From: Caminibacter pacificus
Lineage (GTDB): Bacteria; Campylobacterota; Campylobacteria; Campylobacterales; Nautiliaceae
Assembly: GCF_003752135.1 (NCBI RefSeq)
Contig: NZ_RJVK01000006.1
Coordinates: forward strand, 28,406 to 92,405
DNA: 64,000 nucleotides
Direction: 5' to 3'
The number at the start of each line of letters is the position of its first letter. The stretch's first letter is position 1. Of the stretch, positions 43,438 through 51,839 are shown piece after piece. Both the position numbers and the translations under genes were made by a program. The notes beneath the pieces were generated by a model. It made no database searches and was not told the DNA's origin. It was given only the letters and a program-made list of their open reading frames with translations.

Positions 43438-44456
43438 TTGTTACCTCCCACGCCGTTAAATAATTGTTGTTGATATAATTTATTATCTTGTTCTACCGCT
43501 TTAATCCTATCTTTTTCTATCTCTCCAAATTTTGCATAAACGGAAGCGTTATCCTCTTTTATAACCATTTCGGTATAAAGAAGAGTGTTTTTATTCACCT
43601 TAAATAACGGCTTTAGATTGTTTAAATAGTCTTCTCCGAATAATCTTATTAACGCACTTGTAAGCTCAACCAAACCTACCCCCCAATAATCTCTCGGGTT
43701 AGGTTTTTGATAATTTGTAGTTACAATAGGTACGGTATTATTATCGGTGTTATAGTATGTTACCTGTTGAGTTTGTTGTGCGTTTTGTAACGCTTTCATA
43801 TAAGCGGTAGCTTGCTTGTAGGCTATGTCGTTTGCAATAAGCAAACTTTTACTAAGAAGTGTTTTAATTCTTGCACTATCAATATAATCGGCTACATTTA
43901 AAGAAGTCTTGTTAGAATTCATAAAATAACCCTGAGCGGTAGCTCTTACGTTGCCTATTTTTACATATAAAGGAAACGCTAAGAGCACTTCTCTTTTATA
44001 ATCAGGTACAAACTTTGTAAATACCGAAACTTTTTTGTATCCCTCTTTTCCAAAATTCAAATCACATCTAAGCTCTCCAAATCCGTCTGAGCCGAATATT
44101 TTTATATCTTGTTCGACTCTACAATATCCACCGACAAAATAATAAACCGGTTTAGATTGAATTTTAGGTTGAGGTTGAGATTTTTGTTTTAAAGTTAAAG
44201 TCTTTTTATTGTCTGCGAGAATTTTTGCGTTTTTAGCATATGAAACATATTGCGGAGCTTTTAAAGAATCTTGAATATCGGTAGCTATTACGCTGTCAAG
44301 AAACGTGTCTTCTTTACTCTTTTCTGGCTTTATAGCCTCTTTTTTTACGGCAAAATCCGCCGCATTAGATTCTTGTCTTTGTTTCATAATATATTCATAA
44401 GGATTAGTTGCTAAAAGTGGTAAAACCGCAATAAATAACATTACTATCTTTCTCAT
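43434..44456 (-). CDS. exported T4SS-operon protein, possible VirB10/DotG C-domain relative
   Basis: A 340-residue protein with a signal peptide (MRKIVMLFIAVLPLLA), a helical linker, then from about residue 105 a beta-rich domain (YYFVGGYCRVEQDIKIFGSD ... LLAFPLYVKIGNVRATAQGY) and a helical Gln-rich end. The central strands followed by a membrane-active-looking helix recall VirB10/DotG C-terminal domains, but the match is weak. It directly precedes the DotH-like gene group in the operon. Confidence 0.45.
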   Translation of the reverse strand: MRKIVMLFIAVLPLLATNPYEYIMKQRQESNAADFAVKKEAIKPEKSKEDTFLDSVIATDIQDSLKAPQYVSYAKNAKILADNKKTLTLKQKSQPQPKIQSKPVYYFVGGYCRVEQDIKIFGSDGFGELRCDLNFGKEGYKKVSVFTKFVPDYKREVLLAFPLYVKIGNVRATAQGYFMNSNKTSLNVADYIDSARIKTLLSKSLLIANDIAYKQATAYMKALQNAQQTQQVTYYNTDNNTVPIVTTNYQKPNPRDYWGVGLVELTSALIRLFGEDYLNNLKPLFKVNKNTLLYTEMVIKEDNASVYAKFGEIEKDRIKAVEQDNKLYQQQLFNGVGGNK

Positions 44457-44457
44457 T

Positions 44458-44796
44458 TTAGTTATCCTTTTGTTTTAAAATATTTAACGCAATACTTTTT
44501 TGATACTTAGATAGATTAAAAGTTATCTGTTTGTTTTTAAGAAGATAGATTTTTGCTCTTGTAAGCAATTTATTTAACTCATTAACCTCATCAGATGTGA
44601 GTTTCAAGTCATCATTTACATTGTTTTCATATGTTTTTAATTCTTTTTCCAAATTTGTATATGTAGTGTTTAAATAGCTATCAATCTTGCTAAAAGCTTT
44701 TGAAACTTGCGGGTCACAAGAAAAATAACAGCAAGCTTGAGTTTTAACTGCAATAAATACTATACTAAGATATAACCATTTCTTTTGGAATTTCAA
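44458..44796 (-). CDS. small exported Cys-cluster coiled-coil protein
   Basis: A 112-residue protein: signal peptide ending in TQA, then CCYFSC, then about 85 residues of helix or coiled coil. Same plan as the proteins at 44995-45333 and 18059-18409. Its 5' end overlaps the previous gene by 32 bases. Likely periplasmic; the Cys cluster may be redox- or metal-active or lipidated. Confidence 0.6.
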   Translation of the reverse strand: MKFQKKWLYLSIVFIAVKTQACCYFSCDPQVSKAFSKIDSYLNTTYTNLEKELKTYENNVNDDLKLTSDEVNELNKLLTRAKIYLLKNKQITFNLSKYQKSIALNILKQKDN

Positions 44797-44998
44797 TATC
44801 CGCTCCTTTAATTTCTTTTACTCTCCTTACGTTTTCAGCAGGTTTTCCGGCTCTAAGTTCCATTATTGCCTTTGCAATAACTTTTGGATTCAAAATAATC
44901 TCTTTACTTGATAACTCTTTTATCTGCTCCGACAAAGATAAAAATTTAAGATAAACGTTTTTCTCTTTTAACTTTTGAAATATCTTTTCTAAGTTCAT
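44765..44998 (-). CDS. small cytoplasmic protein between two Cys-cluster genes
   Basis: A 77-residue basic helical protein (LQ... ends IEIPKEMVIS). It overlaps the genes on both sides (4 and 32 bases). The middle (NPKVIAKAIMELRAGKPAEN) could be a small DNA- or protein-binding helix pair. Function unknown. Confidence 0.55.
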   Translation of the reverse strand: MNLEKIFQKLKEKNVYLKFLSLSEQIKELSSKEIILNPKVIAKAIMELRAGKPAENVRRVKEIKGADIEIPKEMVIS

Positions 44999-45333
44999 TT
45001 GTTTTCCTCCAATCTTAAAAATTCAATTTTTTGATTTTTTTTTACGTTAAAATTTATTTCGCTAAGTTTCAATAACAACCCTCTCCCGTTTTTGCTTAGA
45101 AGAGAATTTATTTTTCTAAGTTGTTTTATCTCTTCTTTTTTCGCGATTAAAATATTTTTATAACTTTTATTAATATTAGACGAATTTTGAATAGTTTTAC
45201 TAAGTACATCATTGATTTTCTTTTGTGTTTCCCTCTCTACCTCAAAGATTTTAGAGCTACAGCAGCATATAGCCGCATACGAATTCGTAAATAACAGAGC
45301 TAAAAAAACTATTTTTCCGAATCGAATAGCCAT
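44995..45333 (-). CDS. small exported Cys-cluster coiled-coil protein
   Basis: A 112-residue protein with a signal peptide, then AICCCSS and a coiled coil of about 85 residues rich in Lys and Asn. One of three proteins of this plan in the window. It overlaps the VirB4-like gene's 3' end by 25 bases, so it is coupled to it. Confidence 0.6.
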   Translation of the reverse strand: MAIRFGKIVFLALLFTNSYAAICCCSSKIFEVERETQKKINDVLSKTIQNSSNINKSYKNILIAKKEEIKQLRKINSLLSKNGRGLLLKLSEINFNVKKNQKIEFLRLEENK

Positions 45334-47651
45334 TGCTCTTCCTCCGAAATTTTCTGATTAAGAGTAAAAAGCCCTCTTTCATATTCAACAAAAGCGTAAA
45401 ACCTTTTAGCGTATTCATCATAAAATTTGATATATTCAGGATTTTCCGCCCACATATTTTTTAAATCTTTTAAGGCATCTTTTATATTCTCAGGCGGTAA
45501 TACTATTTTAGTTCCCAAGCTTCTAAAAACATCTTCGGGTAAGTCACCTGCAAATTGAGAAATAAATCCTAAGTGAATATTATATTTTGCCGCTTCTCTT
45601 GCAAATTCCGAAAAATTCGATACAAAACTTTTGTATTTAAGATAACTATGAGCCTCCTCGAGATAGTAATAAACGGGAGTAGGTAATTTTCCTTTTGCCT
45701 TAAACTCTTTACCTCTTTGTTTATCTTGCTTATATAGCTTTTGAAAAATAAACCAAAACGCCGGGACAAATTCCTTTTCACCAAGAGATTTTAAATCGTC
45801 GATATCGAAATAGAAAAATTTTTTAGCCGCATCAAGAGTAAATGAGCTATATCCGTTAAATAACTTATTAGAATTCAAAGCCTTTAACTTCAATAAAGTA
45901 TTTTCAATGGAGTTTCTTTGCATATCATCAATAGTTTGAGATTGTTTTTTAATTGACAAATAATTGATTAAATCAATTATTCTCGGCTTATTAAGGAAAG
46001 CAAAATCACTATCAAGAGGGATATCGGTATTTTTAGTAAATTCATTGTTAAGCTCAGGATGAGCTTCAAATAAATTATTAATAACTTTTCTATACGCCTC
46101 ATCTTCCATTAATTTATATAAATTAACTCCTTGATAACCATTAAAAAAAACATTATTTATAGCTTCTTTAAGCTCCCCTATCTCAATAGCGTTAAAAGGA
46201 GCTATATCGTGCCCTTCAAGGTACATATTCATAATCATAATTGAAAAATCAACCTCTTCAAAATCGGGCACTCCGTTTTTAGCAGAGATATCTAAAAATG
46301 AAAACCTAAACTCTTTAAGATTTTGAATAGAAACTACCTCTTTTGAGACATTTGACTCTTTAAGTTTTGAGACAAACTTAATTGCCGAGTTACCTTTGTC
46401 AAAATATCTCATATAGAATTCTTTGTTATTCACTCTGTTTATTTTTACATCATAGCGGATAATACCGGAAGTCATTTTTTGTAAGAAAAATGACTTCCCT
46501 GCCCTCGTTTTACCTAAGATAAAAAAGTGCGGCGTAGCACTCTCGGCAAAAGAGAATGAAACATAATTATGAGAGATATCTCTTCCCCTTAATACTTTCG
46601 GATTCTTAACTTTAAGCTCTTTATTTTTAAACACTTGTGAAATTAGAGGCACTGCGTCCTCAACCGCAATATAAAAATCAAAATCTATATCTCTGCTAAG
46701 AATAGGCGTTTTATAAATAAGACTTTTTTTAAAAATCTCTTTTTCTATATATATAGAAGAGTTAAAAAAGCCCGAGATATCAGCTATAATTTTTGGATTG
46801 TCAATTACTGCGACAATATTTGCCATAATAATTGAATAGTTATCTTCTTTATTTCTTAGACTTTCCTCAAAATTGATAAACTCTTGTTTTATTTCTTTAT
46901 TTTTTTCAAATTTTTTAACATCGCCTACTAAGAACTTTGTTTTTCGTTGAATAATGTCTCTATTGATAATAAGTGTAATAGCGATATAACCTTTCCAATC
47001 AAGTTTAAACAAATCAAGCAAGTTAATATTATTTAACGATGTAGTATTACCGACTATTTGATAAAGTTTATAGTCTTTAACTTGCTTATATGCCCCTTCT
47101 AAAAAAATTTTTTTAAAACCGCAACCGATAGGGTCTATATACGCAGGAGTTTTATCATAAATTATATTTTCGGTTTTTAATCCAAAACTTTCAAAATCGC
47201 TTTTATATACATTAACTTGAAAAATATCCAAGAGAGCTTTGATAATAGCTTTTGAAGATAATAATTTTGCTTCAAAAAACCCTGCGATTCTTTCTAAAAG
47301 AGCTTTATTTTCGGAAAATAAATAAACGGAGCTTTTTGAAACAAAATCGTAACTTCCCTCAAAATTTACCTTGTTTTTAGTTAAAAAAATATATATATTT
47401 CCCTGCTTAAACGCAAATTCTTTTACTATTTGCGGCAATATAGACAATGTTCTTTGGATATTTCCAAAACCTTTAATTTCAACTGCGTAGAGTTTTTTTT
47501 GCGGAGTTTTAACATAATTTTTACCCGCATCGACAATTGTAAAAGAGTCGGAGAAATTAAGATAGCTATCTCCGATTTTCTTTAAGATACAATCTCGTGT
47601 TATCTCCTTAATAAGAAAAGCACTATCTTTTAAAAACGACTTAATTCCCAT
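45309..47651 (-). CDS. VirB4/TraU (DotO)-class T4SS ATPase
   Basis: A 780-residue ATPase. Walker A GKTRAGKS at 380-387; Walker B region YYLEEAHSYL with Glu665/Glu666; then a motif typical for VirB4/HerA ATPases, HLGFISQFAGDLPEDVFRSL. The first 350 residues are the usual less conserved N-domain. It drives assembly and DNA passage of the T4SS. It overlaps both neighbours. Confidence 0.88.
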   Translation of the reverse strand: MGIKSFLKDSAFLIKEITRDCILKKIGDSYLNFSDSFTIVDAGKNYVKTPQKKLYAVEIKGFGNIQRTLSILPQIVKEFAFKQGNIYIFLTKNKVNFEGSYDFVSKSSVYLFSENKALLERIAGFFEAKLLSSKAIIKALLDIFQVNVYKSDFESFGLKTENIIYDKTPAYIDPIGCGFKKIFLEGAYKQVKDYKLYQIVGNTTSLNNINLLDLFKLDWKGYIAITLIINRDIIQRKTKFLVGDVKKFEKNKEIKQEFINFEESLRNKEDNYSIIMANIVAVIDNPKIIADISGFFNSSIYIEKEIFKKSLIYKTPILSRDIDFDFYIAVEDAVPLISQVFKNKELKVKNPKVLRGRDISHNYVSFSFAESATPHFFILGKTRAGKSFFLQKMTSGIIRYDVKINRVNNKEFYMRYFDKGNSAIKFVSKLKESNVSKEVVSIQNLKEFRFSFLDISAKNGVPDFEEVDFSIMIMNMYLEGHDIAPFNAIEIGELKEAINNVFFNGYQGVNLYKLMEDEAYRKVINNLFEAHPELNNEFTKNTDIPLDSDFAFLNKPRIIDLINYLSIKKQSQTIDDMQRNSIENTLLKLKALNSNKLFNGYSSFTLDAAKKFFYFDIDDLKSLGEKEFVPAFWFIFQKLYKQDKQRGKEFKAKGKLPTPVYYYLEEAHSYLKYKSFVSNFSEFAREAAKYNIHLGFISQFAGDLPEDVFRSLGTKIVLPPENIKDALKDLKNMWAENPEYIKFYDEYAKRFYAFVEYERGLFTLNQKISEEEQWLFDSEK

Positions 47652-48393
47652 TATCGTTCTCCTTTACTTTTACCTCAGAACAAATAAAATATTTTTTTGG
47701 AATAAAAATGTTGTGTTTTTCATCTATTTTTATATATTTACCTTGAATATCCTCTTTTTTAGGAAAAATAAAAAAACCTTTCGGAAGAGTGATACCTTTC
47801 CCGTTCCATTCAGGATTTTTCCAGATAGGTTCTAAAATAGAACCGATTTTATAAAAATAAACAAGGTTGTCTAAATCCTGTTTTAAAATACATTTAGTTT
47901 TTGTAACGTACTTAATTTGAGGCTTTGTTTGCACATTCTGAGTATTATTTTGTAATTTATTTAAGTCAATTACCGCACTCTTATTGTTATCAGTTGTATT
48001 AATATCACTTACTTCAACCTTTTCAATTGCACCGGCAGCGGCATATTTTTTGTTTTTTTCATCATTTTTAGGTGGGGGAGGTGTTTGAGGTGCTTGAACT
48101 ACCTTTACCTCTTTTTCTTTTTTAAGAGGTTTATTTATCTTAGTTTGTTTATTTGCCTCCGCAAGAATTTCATTAACACCTATAAACTTAACAAGGGCTA
48201 CAAACCCAACAAATGCCGCAATTATTAAACCTATAATAATCAATATTTTTTTTAGAGGAGATTTTTTCTTAATAACTTCCTCTTTAATTTTTTCTTTTTT
48301 CTTTTCCGTTTTTTTATCCGCTTTATTTTTCTGTTTTTTGGAAGCCTCAGGAGTATCCAAAACCCCTAAGGCTTGAAGTTTTCTAAGTTTCAT
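47641..48393 (-). CDS. bitopic T4SS protein with Pro-rich linker (VirB10/TraP-like layout)
   Basis: A 250-residue protein: basic Lys-rich cytoplasmic part (1-47), membrane segment (about 50-68), a periplasmic linker with QAPQTPPPPKND, then a small C-terminal domain with two Cys (TKCILKQ and FICSEV). This layout is that of VirB10/TraP-type scaffold proteins. It overlaps the VirB4-like gene by 11 bases. Confidence 0.55.
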   Translation of the reverse strand: MKLRKLQALGVLDTPEASKKQKNKADKKTEKKKEKIKEEVIKKKSPLKKILIIIGLIIAAFVGFVALVKFIGVNEILAEANKQTKINKPLKKEKEVKVVQAPQTPPPPKNDEKNKKYAAAGAIEKVEVSDINTTDNNKSAVIDLNKLQNNTQNVQTKPQIKYVTKTKCILKQDLDNLVYFYKIGSILEPIWKNPEWNGKGITLPKGFFIFPKKEDIQGKYIKIDEKHNIFIPKKYFICSEVKVKENDNGN

Positions 48394-48402
48394 AAGTTGC
48401 CT

Positions 48403-48864
48403 TTATTGTGCGGCAATAGATACCGCGTTAGCATATACTTTACCAAGCAACGCCGCAAGTCCTGCTTTAATTGAATTTTTATCGAAAATCATCTGTCCGA
48501 TAAGTCCTGCGAAGAATAATCCTCCGATAACTCCACCAATAGCAGCTACAACATAAGCTATCATCTTTTCTTTACTTATATCTCTTGTGTCCGTATCTTC
48601 TTTTTTTTCGTAATGTTTCTTAACTCCGTACATCAAACCGATAGGAAGAATAAGCCAAGCCAACGCCAACCCGAGAATGAATAATGCTAAAATACCTTTT
48701 AAAAGAAACATAAGTATTCCGATTATATTTGCGACAAATCCCTTATCCGTTGCATTTGCCGTGTAATCTTCCGCCTGCGCGACAGCAGGTAATCCAAAGA
48801 TAATAAGCAACATTATCGCTTTATTGTACGATTGTGAAAATTTCTCTTTTAAAAATGAAACCAT
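48403..48864 (-). CDS. small pilin-like/TraQ-TraR-type inner-membrane protein
   Basis: A 153-residue protein: a hydrophobic signal-like segment ending AVAQAED, then two long membrane segments (about 45-75, 98-122) separated by a charged loop. VirB2-type pilins and the I-type TraQ/TraR or DotE/IcmC proteins look like this. First gene behind operon promoter copy 4. Confidence 0.55.
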   Translation of the reverse strand: MVSFLKEKFSQSYNKAIMLLIIFGLPAVAQAEDYTANATDKGFVANIIGILMFLLKGILALFILGLALAWLILPIGLMYGVKKHYEKKEDTDTRDISKEKMIAYVVAAIGGVIGGLFFAGLIGQMIFDKNSIKAGLAALLGKVYANAVSIAAQ

Positions 48865-48893
48865 TTTTACTCCTTTTTCTTGATTTTAAGAAA

Positions 48894-48933
48894 ATTATAC
48901 GAATTTTTCCCCGAGTTCAACGAGGTGGTAAAA
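48894..48933 (-). promoter_or_regulatory. conserved transfer-operon promoter, copy 4
   Basis: Reverse strand TTTACCACCTCG, TTGAAC, CGGGGAAAAATTCG, TATAAT (48899-48894); ATG at 48864. Identical to copy 1 in the 33-base core. Confidence 0.8.
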
Positions 48934-48971
48934 GAAAATTTTGAAAAATTTTTGAAAATTTTAGAAGTTTT

Positions 48972-49541
48972 TTACTTTTTAGCAAGAGTTCCGAAAAGTT
49001 TAATATATGCAAGATAGAATTTTTTTGCATAAACAGTGCTGCCGTTATAACAAATAAGAGTCTTATATATATTGTAATTGTTATAATCAAAGCACTTTCT
49101 TAAAATTTTTGTCCCTTTTATAATTGAATATTCGGGATTAAGCGCAAGTTTTTCCTCAGTTTCGGTTAAATTCTTTGAATTTATCTGCATCAATCCTATG
49201 TCATAAGAAGAAACTTTCATTAATTTAAGATTTTCTATAAGCATCTTAGCGGTTTTTTTTGTTTTAGGAGAAACGGAAACGGCTTTACCCCATACGGAAT
49301 ACTTAACTCCGTATTGTTTTAAAAGCTTAATAAAGGCTTTTTTCTTCTCTTTTGATTTGAAATTCGCATTTATACTAAAAGGGTTAAAATTACTTTCGAT
49401 TTTAATAATCGTATAGATAACTTTTGGGTCAATATTATAATAATTTGCAATTCTTTCTATCTTTTCAGCAAGTCCTCCGCCTATACTCTCAGCAAACAAA
49501 AACGAAATTGATAAAAATATAAGAATACTCTTTTTCATCAT
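48972..49541 (-). CDS. lytic transglycosylase (VirB1 / R64 PilT-like)
   Basis: A 189-residue protein with a signal peptide (MMKKSILIFLSISFLFAES) and an SLT domain: AEKIERIANYYNIDPKVIYTI, catalytic Glu in IKIESNFNP, then YDIGLMQIN and ICYNGS. It cuts peptidoglycan to let the T4SS or pilus pass. Last gene of the operon that begins at 57291; a lytic transglycosylase beside a prepilin gene is the R64 pilS-pilT order. Confidence 0.88.
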   Translation of the reverse strand: MMKKSILIFLSISFLFAESIGGGLAEKIERIANYYNIDPKVIYTIIKIESNFNPFSINANFKSKEKKKAFIKLLKQYGVKYSVWGKAVSVSPKTKKTAKMLIENLKLMKVSSYDIGLMQINSKNLTETEEKLALNPEYSIIKGTKILRKCFDYNNYNIYKTLICYNGSTVYAKKFYLAYIKLFGTLAKK

Positions 49542-49546
49542 ACTCC

Positions 49547-50152
49547 TTAGTTCTTAAATTGAAAACCAACTTTTCCGTCGCTATCCGTTCCACTATCTAC
49601 AAACGCATTTGTCGCATCAGCCGAATAATCAACCGATGAGGCTTTTCTATCAACATTTTGTAGATATTGATAAAAATTTCTTTTAATATCTGTCGAAATT
49701 AAATCTTCAATCATTTGTTTATTGCCTTTATAATTGCTACAATCAACATACATATAAAAAATATTGTTCGTATCGGTTGATAAAGGCTCCCTTAGATAAA
49801 TATAACACCCGTCCGCACTTATGCTATTAAGTACGTCAAGCTTATAAATATAACTTTTAGGGTCCGTTCCCCCAACCGAATATGCTTTTTCCCAACCGAT
49901 ACATTTTACAGCTCTTTGAGCGGTGAGTCCCGTATAGCTATTATCATTACTACAATACCCTCCCGTTCCGTTCGGGTAACCCGTTGTAGCGTCTAAAAGA
50001 GCACTACTGACAAATACGTTCATTTTGCTTAAGAATTCATTGTCGTATTTTTCCTTTTGGCTATCGAGAAATTTTTGTAAGCCGATATAAGCAACAAATG
50101 AAGCAACTATTAGAGCTATAATTATTTCAATCATTGAAAACGCTTTTCTCAT
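49547..50152 (-). CDS. second type IV prepilin / minor pilin (PilV- or PilS-like)
   Basis: A 201-residue protein starting MRKA|FSMIEIIIALIVASFVAY, with Glu at +5 of the presumed cleavage site and the hydrophobic pilin helix, then a Ser/Tyr/Asp-rich domain with Cys residues (YCSND, KCIGWE, GCYIY, DCSNY). Ala at -1 as in the first prepilin. It lies 5 bases before the transglycosylase gene. In R64 the tip adhesin PilV plays such a role, but this one is shorter. Confidence 0.8.
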   Translation of the reverse strand: MRKAFSMIEIIIALIVASFVAYIGLQKFLDSQKEKYDNEFLSKMNVFVSSALLDATTGYPNGTGGYCSNDNSYTGLTAQRAVKCIGWEKAYSVGGTDPKSYIYKLDVLNSISADGCYIYLREPLSTDTNNIFYMYVDCSNYKGNKQMIEDLISTDIKRNFYQYLQNVDRKASSVDYSADATNAFVDSGTDSDGKVGFQFKN

Positions 50153-50163
50153 TTTTTACTCCT

Positions 50164-50589
50164 CTATTCAAGTTCTTTTAAAACGTTTGAAATTAGAAAA
50201 TTAGTTTTTTCTTTTTGAGAAAAATCAAACTTGTAAAATTTGTAATAAGGATATTTCTTTTTCAACTCATCAATAGATTTTTGAGAAATTTCTCTTTCAT
50301 CGAAAAAAAACAAAATCGGTTGAGAGAGTTTATTTGTAATAACAAACTTACAATTCTCTTTATTAGGAAATCCCAAATCATTTCTGAGATTAACATTTAC
50401 AAGTAATGAATAAGGCTCCTGCTTATTCTTTAACATAGTAAGAATTTTTCTAAAAAAATAAACAAGAGCCGCATCTTCTAAAATAATTTTATTATTTTTC
50501 TTTCTCCCGACTTCTAAACCAAAAATTATTAAGGTAACAACAAAAGCAAACAAAAAAATAAGTAATAATCTAAAATCTACACACTGCAT
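50164..50589 (-). CDS. membrane-anchored protein of unknown function
   Basis: A 141-residue protein with one membrane segment (about 7-25) and a cytoplasmic domain of alternating strands and helices (starts after RKKNNK). Unknown family; the alternation of PYSLLVNV, KFVITNK and PILFFFDE could be a DUF2726-like nuclease-fold domain, unproven. Lies between the exported gene and prepilin. Confidence 0.5.
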   Translation of the reverse strand: MQCVDFRLLLIFLFAFVVTLIIFGLEVGRKKNNKIILEDAALVYFFRKILTMLKNKQEPYSLLVNVNLRNDLGFPNKENCKFVITNKLSQPILFFFDEREISQKSIDELKKKYPYYKFYKFDFSQKEKTNFLISNVLKELE

Positions 50590-50598
50590 AATTCCCCT

Positions 50599-51825
50599 TT
50601 ACTGCACCGAATTTATAAGCGTATCAATCTCTTTTTGGGCGATATCGTCTCTAAAATCGAGACTTGAAATATAAGCCGCTTTTAAAACGAGACTGATATT
50701 TTGATTAGTTTTTTTCTTTTCAATCTCTTTTTTTGCCATTAAATCCGTTACTTGTGCCGAATAAACAATCGACTTATATTTCACATCCGTTCTCTTGCTA
50801 ACGGGTAGTAAATTTAGTCTATCTTGCGTTGGGGCGTATTGATAAAATTTGCTTTTAGCGTTAAGAATTAAGAGCTTATTAGCATAATACATATCATACG
50901 CCTGATTAACAACATTGAAGATATTCTTAATTTCAGGGCTATTAACAACATTTTGCCACTCTTTTGACTCAATAGCCCTTATTTCAGATAAGGTATTTCC
51001 TGAAATATTAACAAATTTTTCCGTCAATTGAGAGGTAACTTCCTCATAAATTCCGAGATAATCAGGCACAATCTCGGAAAATTTTTTTGCGCTATCATAT
51101 ACGGACTTAAGCCAAAGTCCTCTATTTTTAGGTAACTCAATTCTGCTTATATCGGTAGTTCCCGTAAATTTTACCGTTTTATCTTGAAGTATTAGGGTTT
51201 TTCTATCGTTATTTAACCAGCTTGAAACAGCAGGGTTCGAAGGATTTTTTTTCGCTAAAACAGCATAAAACGAAGGATTTTTATCATCTCCGTAAATTTT
51301 AGCAAGAGATATACCGCTTGGTGTTATTATATTACTTAGATTCACATCTGAGATTTTTGCATTCATACTATCTAAAAAACTTATCGTAGAAGAAGTTGCC
51401 TTTTTTTTCTTCTTTTTATTACACATTTTATCGTATAAGTCTTTTAAAGGGTTGGTCGCTTTGGCTTCGCAGGGTCCGAGTTTTATCTTAAATTTATCAA
51501 AATCCATATCACATAAGTTAAATTTCGGTTTTTTAAAAGTAGGTTTAACACATTTGAAATTTACATACCCCATTGTTATGGAATTAATAAAACTATCAAG
51601 CCCGGTAAGTCCCGGTAAATTACCGAGCTTTGTTCCGTTAATGATATTTGAGATGATATCTTTTTTTACACCGATGAGGTCGGCAAGCTTTGAAGTTGCA
51701 TTCTTATTTATCTGTTTGCTTATTTGTTCTTTAACTTGGTCTCTTATCGAACCGAAACTCAAACTCATTCCTGCATTAGCGATACTTATAATAAGCAAAA
51801 AAATTAAAATTTTTCTTAGTTTCAT
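50599..51825 (-). CDS. exported T4SS-operon protein next to the DotA-like gene
   Basis: A 408-residue protein: signal peptide (MKLRKILIFLLIISIANA), a Cys-containing N-terminal region (FKCVKP, NLCDMD, GPCEAK, MCNKKKKKK) and a helical rest. Family unknown. In Dot/Icm loci the secreted IcmX is encoded near dotA; similar place and type, but no sequence proof. Confidence 0.55.
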   Translation of the reverse strand: MKLRKILIFLLIISIANAGMSLSFGSIRDQVKEQISKQINKNATSKLADLIGVKKDIISNIINGTKLGNLPGLTGLDSFINSITMGYVNFKCVKPTFKKPKFNLCDMDFDKFKIKLGPCEAKATNPLKDLYDKMCNKKKKKKATSSTISFLDSMNAKISDVNLSNIITPSGISLAKIYGDDKNPSFYAVLAKKNPSNPAVSSWLNNDRKTLILQDKTVKFTGTTDISRIELPKNRGLWLKSVYDSAKKFSEIVPDYLGIYEEVTSQLTEKFVNISGNTLSEIRAIESKEWQNVVNSPEIKNIFNVVNQAYDMYYANKLLILNAKSKFYQYAPTQDRLNLLPVSKRTDVKYKSIVYSAQVTDLMAKKEIEKKKTNQNISLVLKAAYISSLDFRDDIAQKEIDTLINSVQ

Positions 51826-51839
51826 ATTTACCCCTTTTT

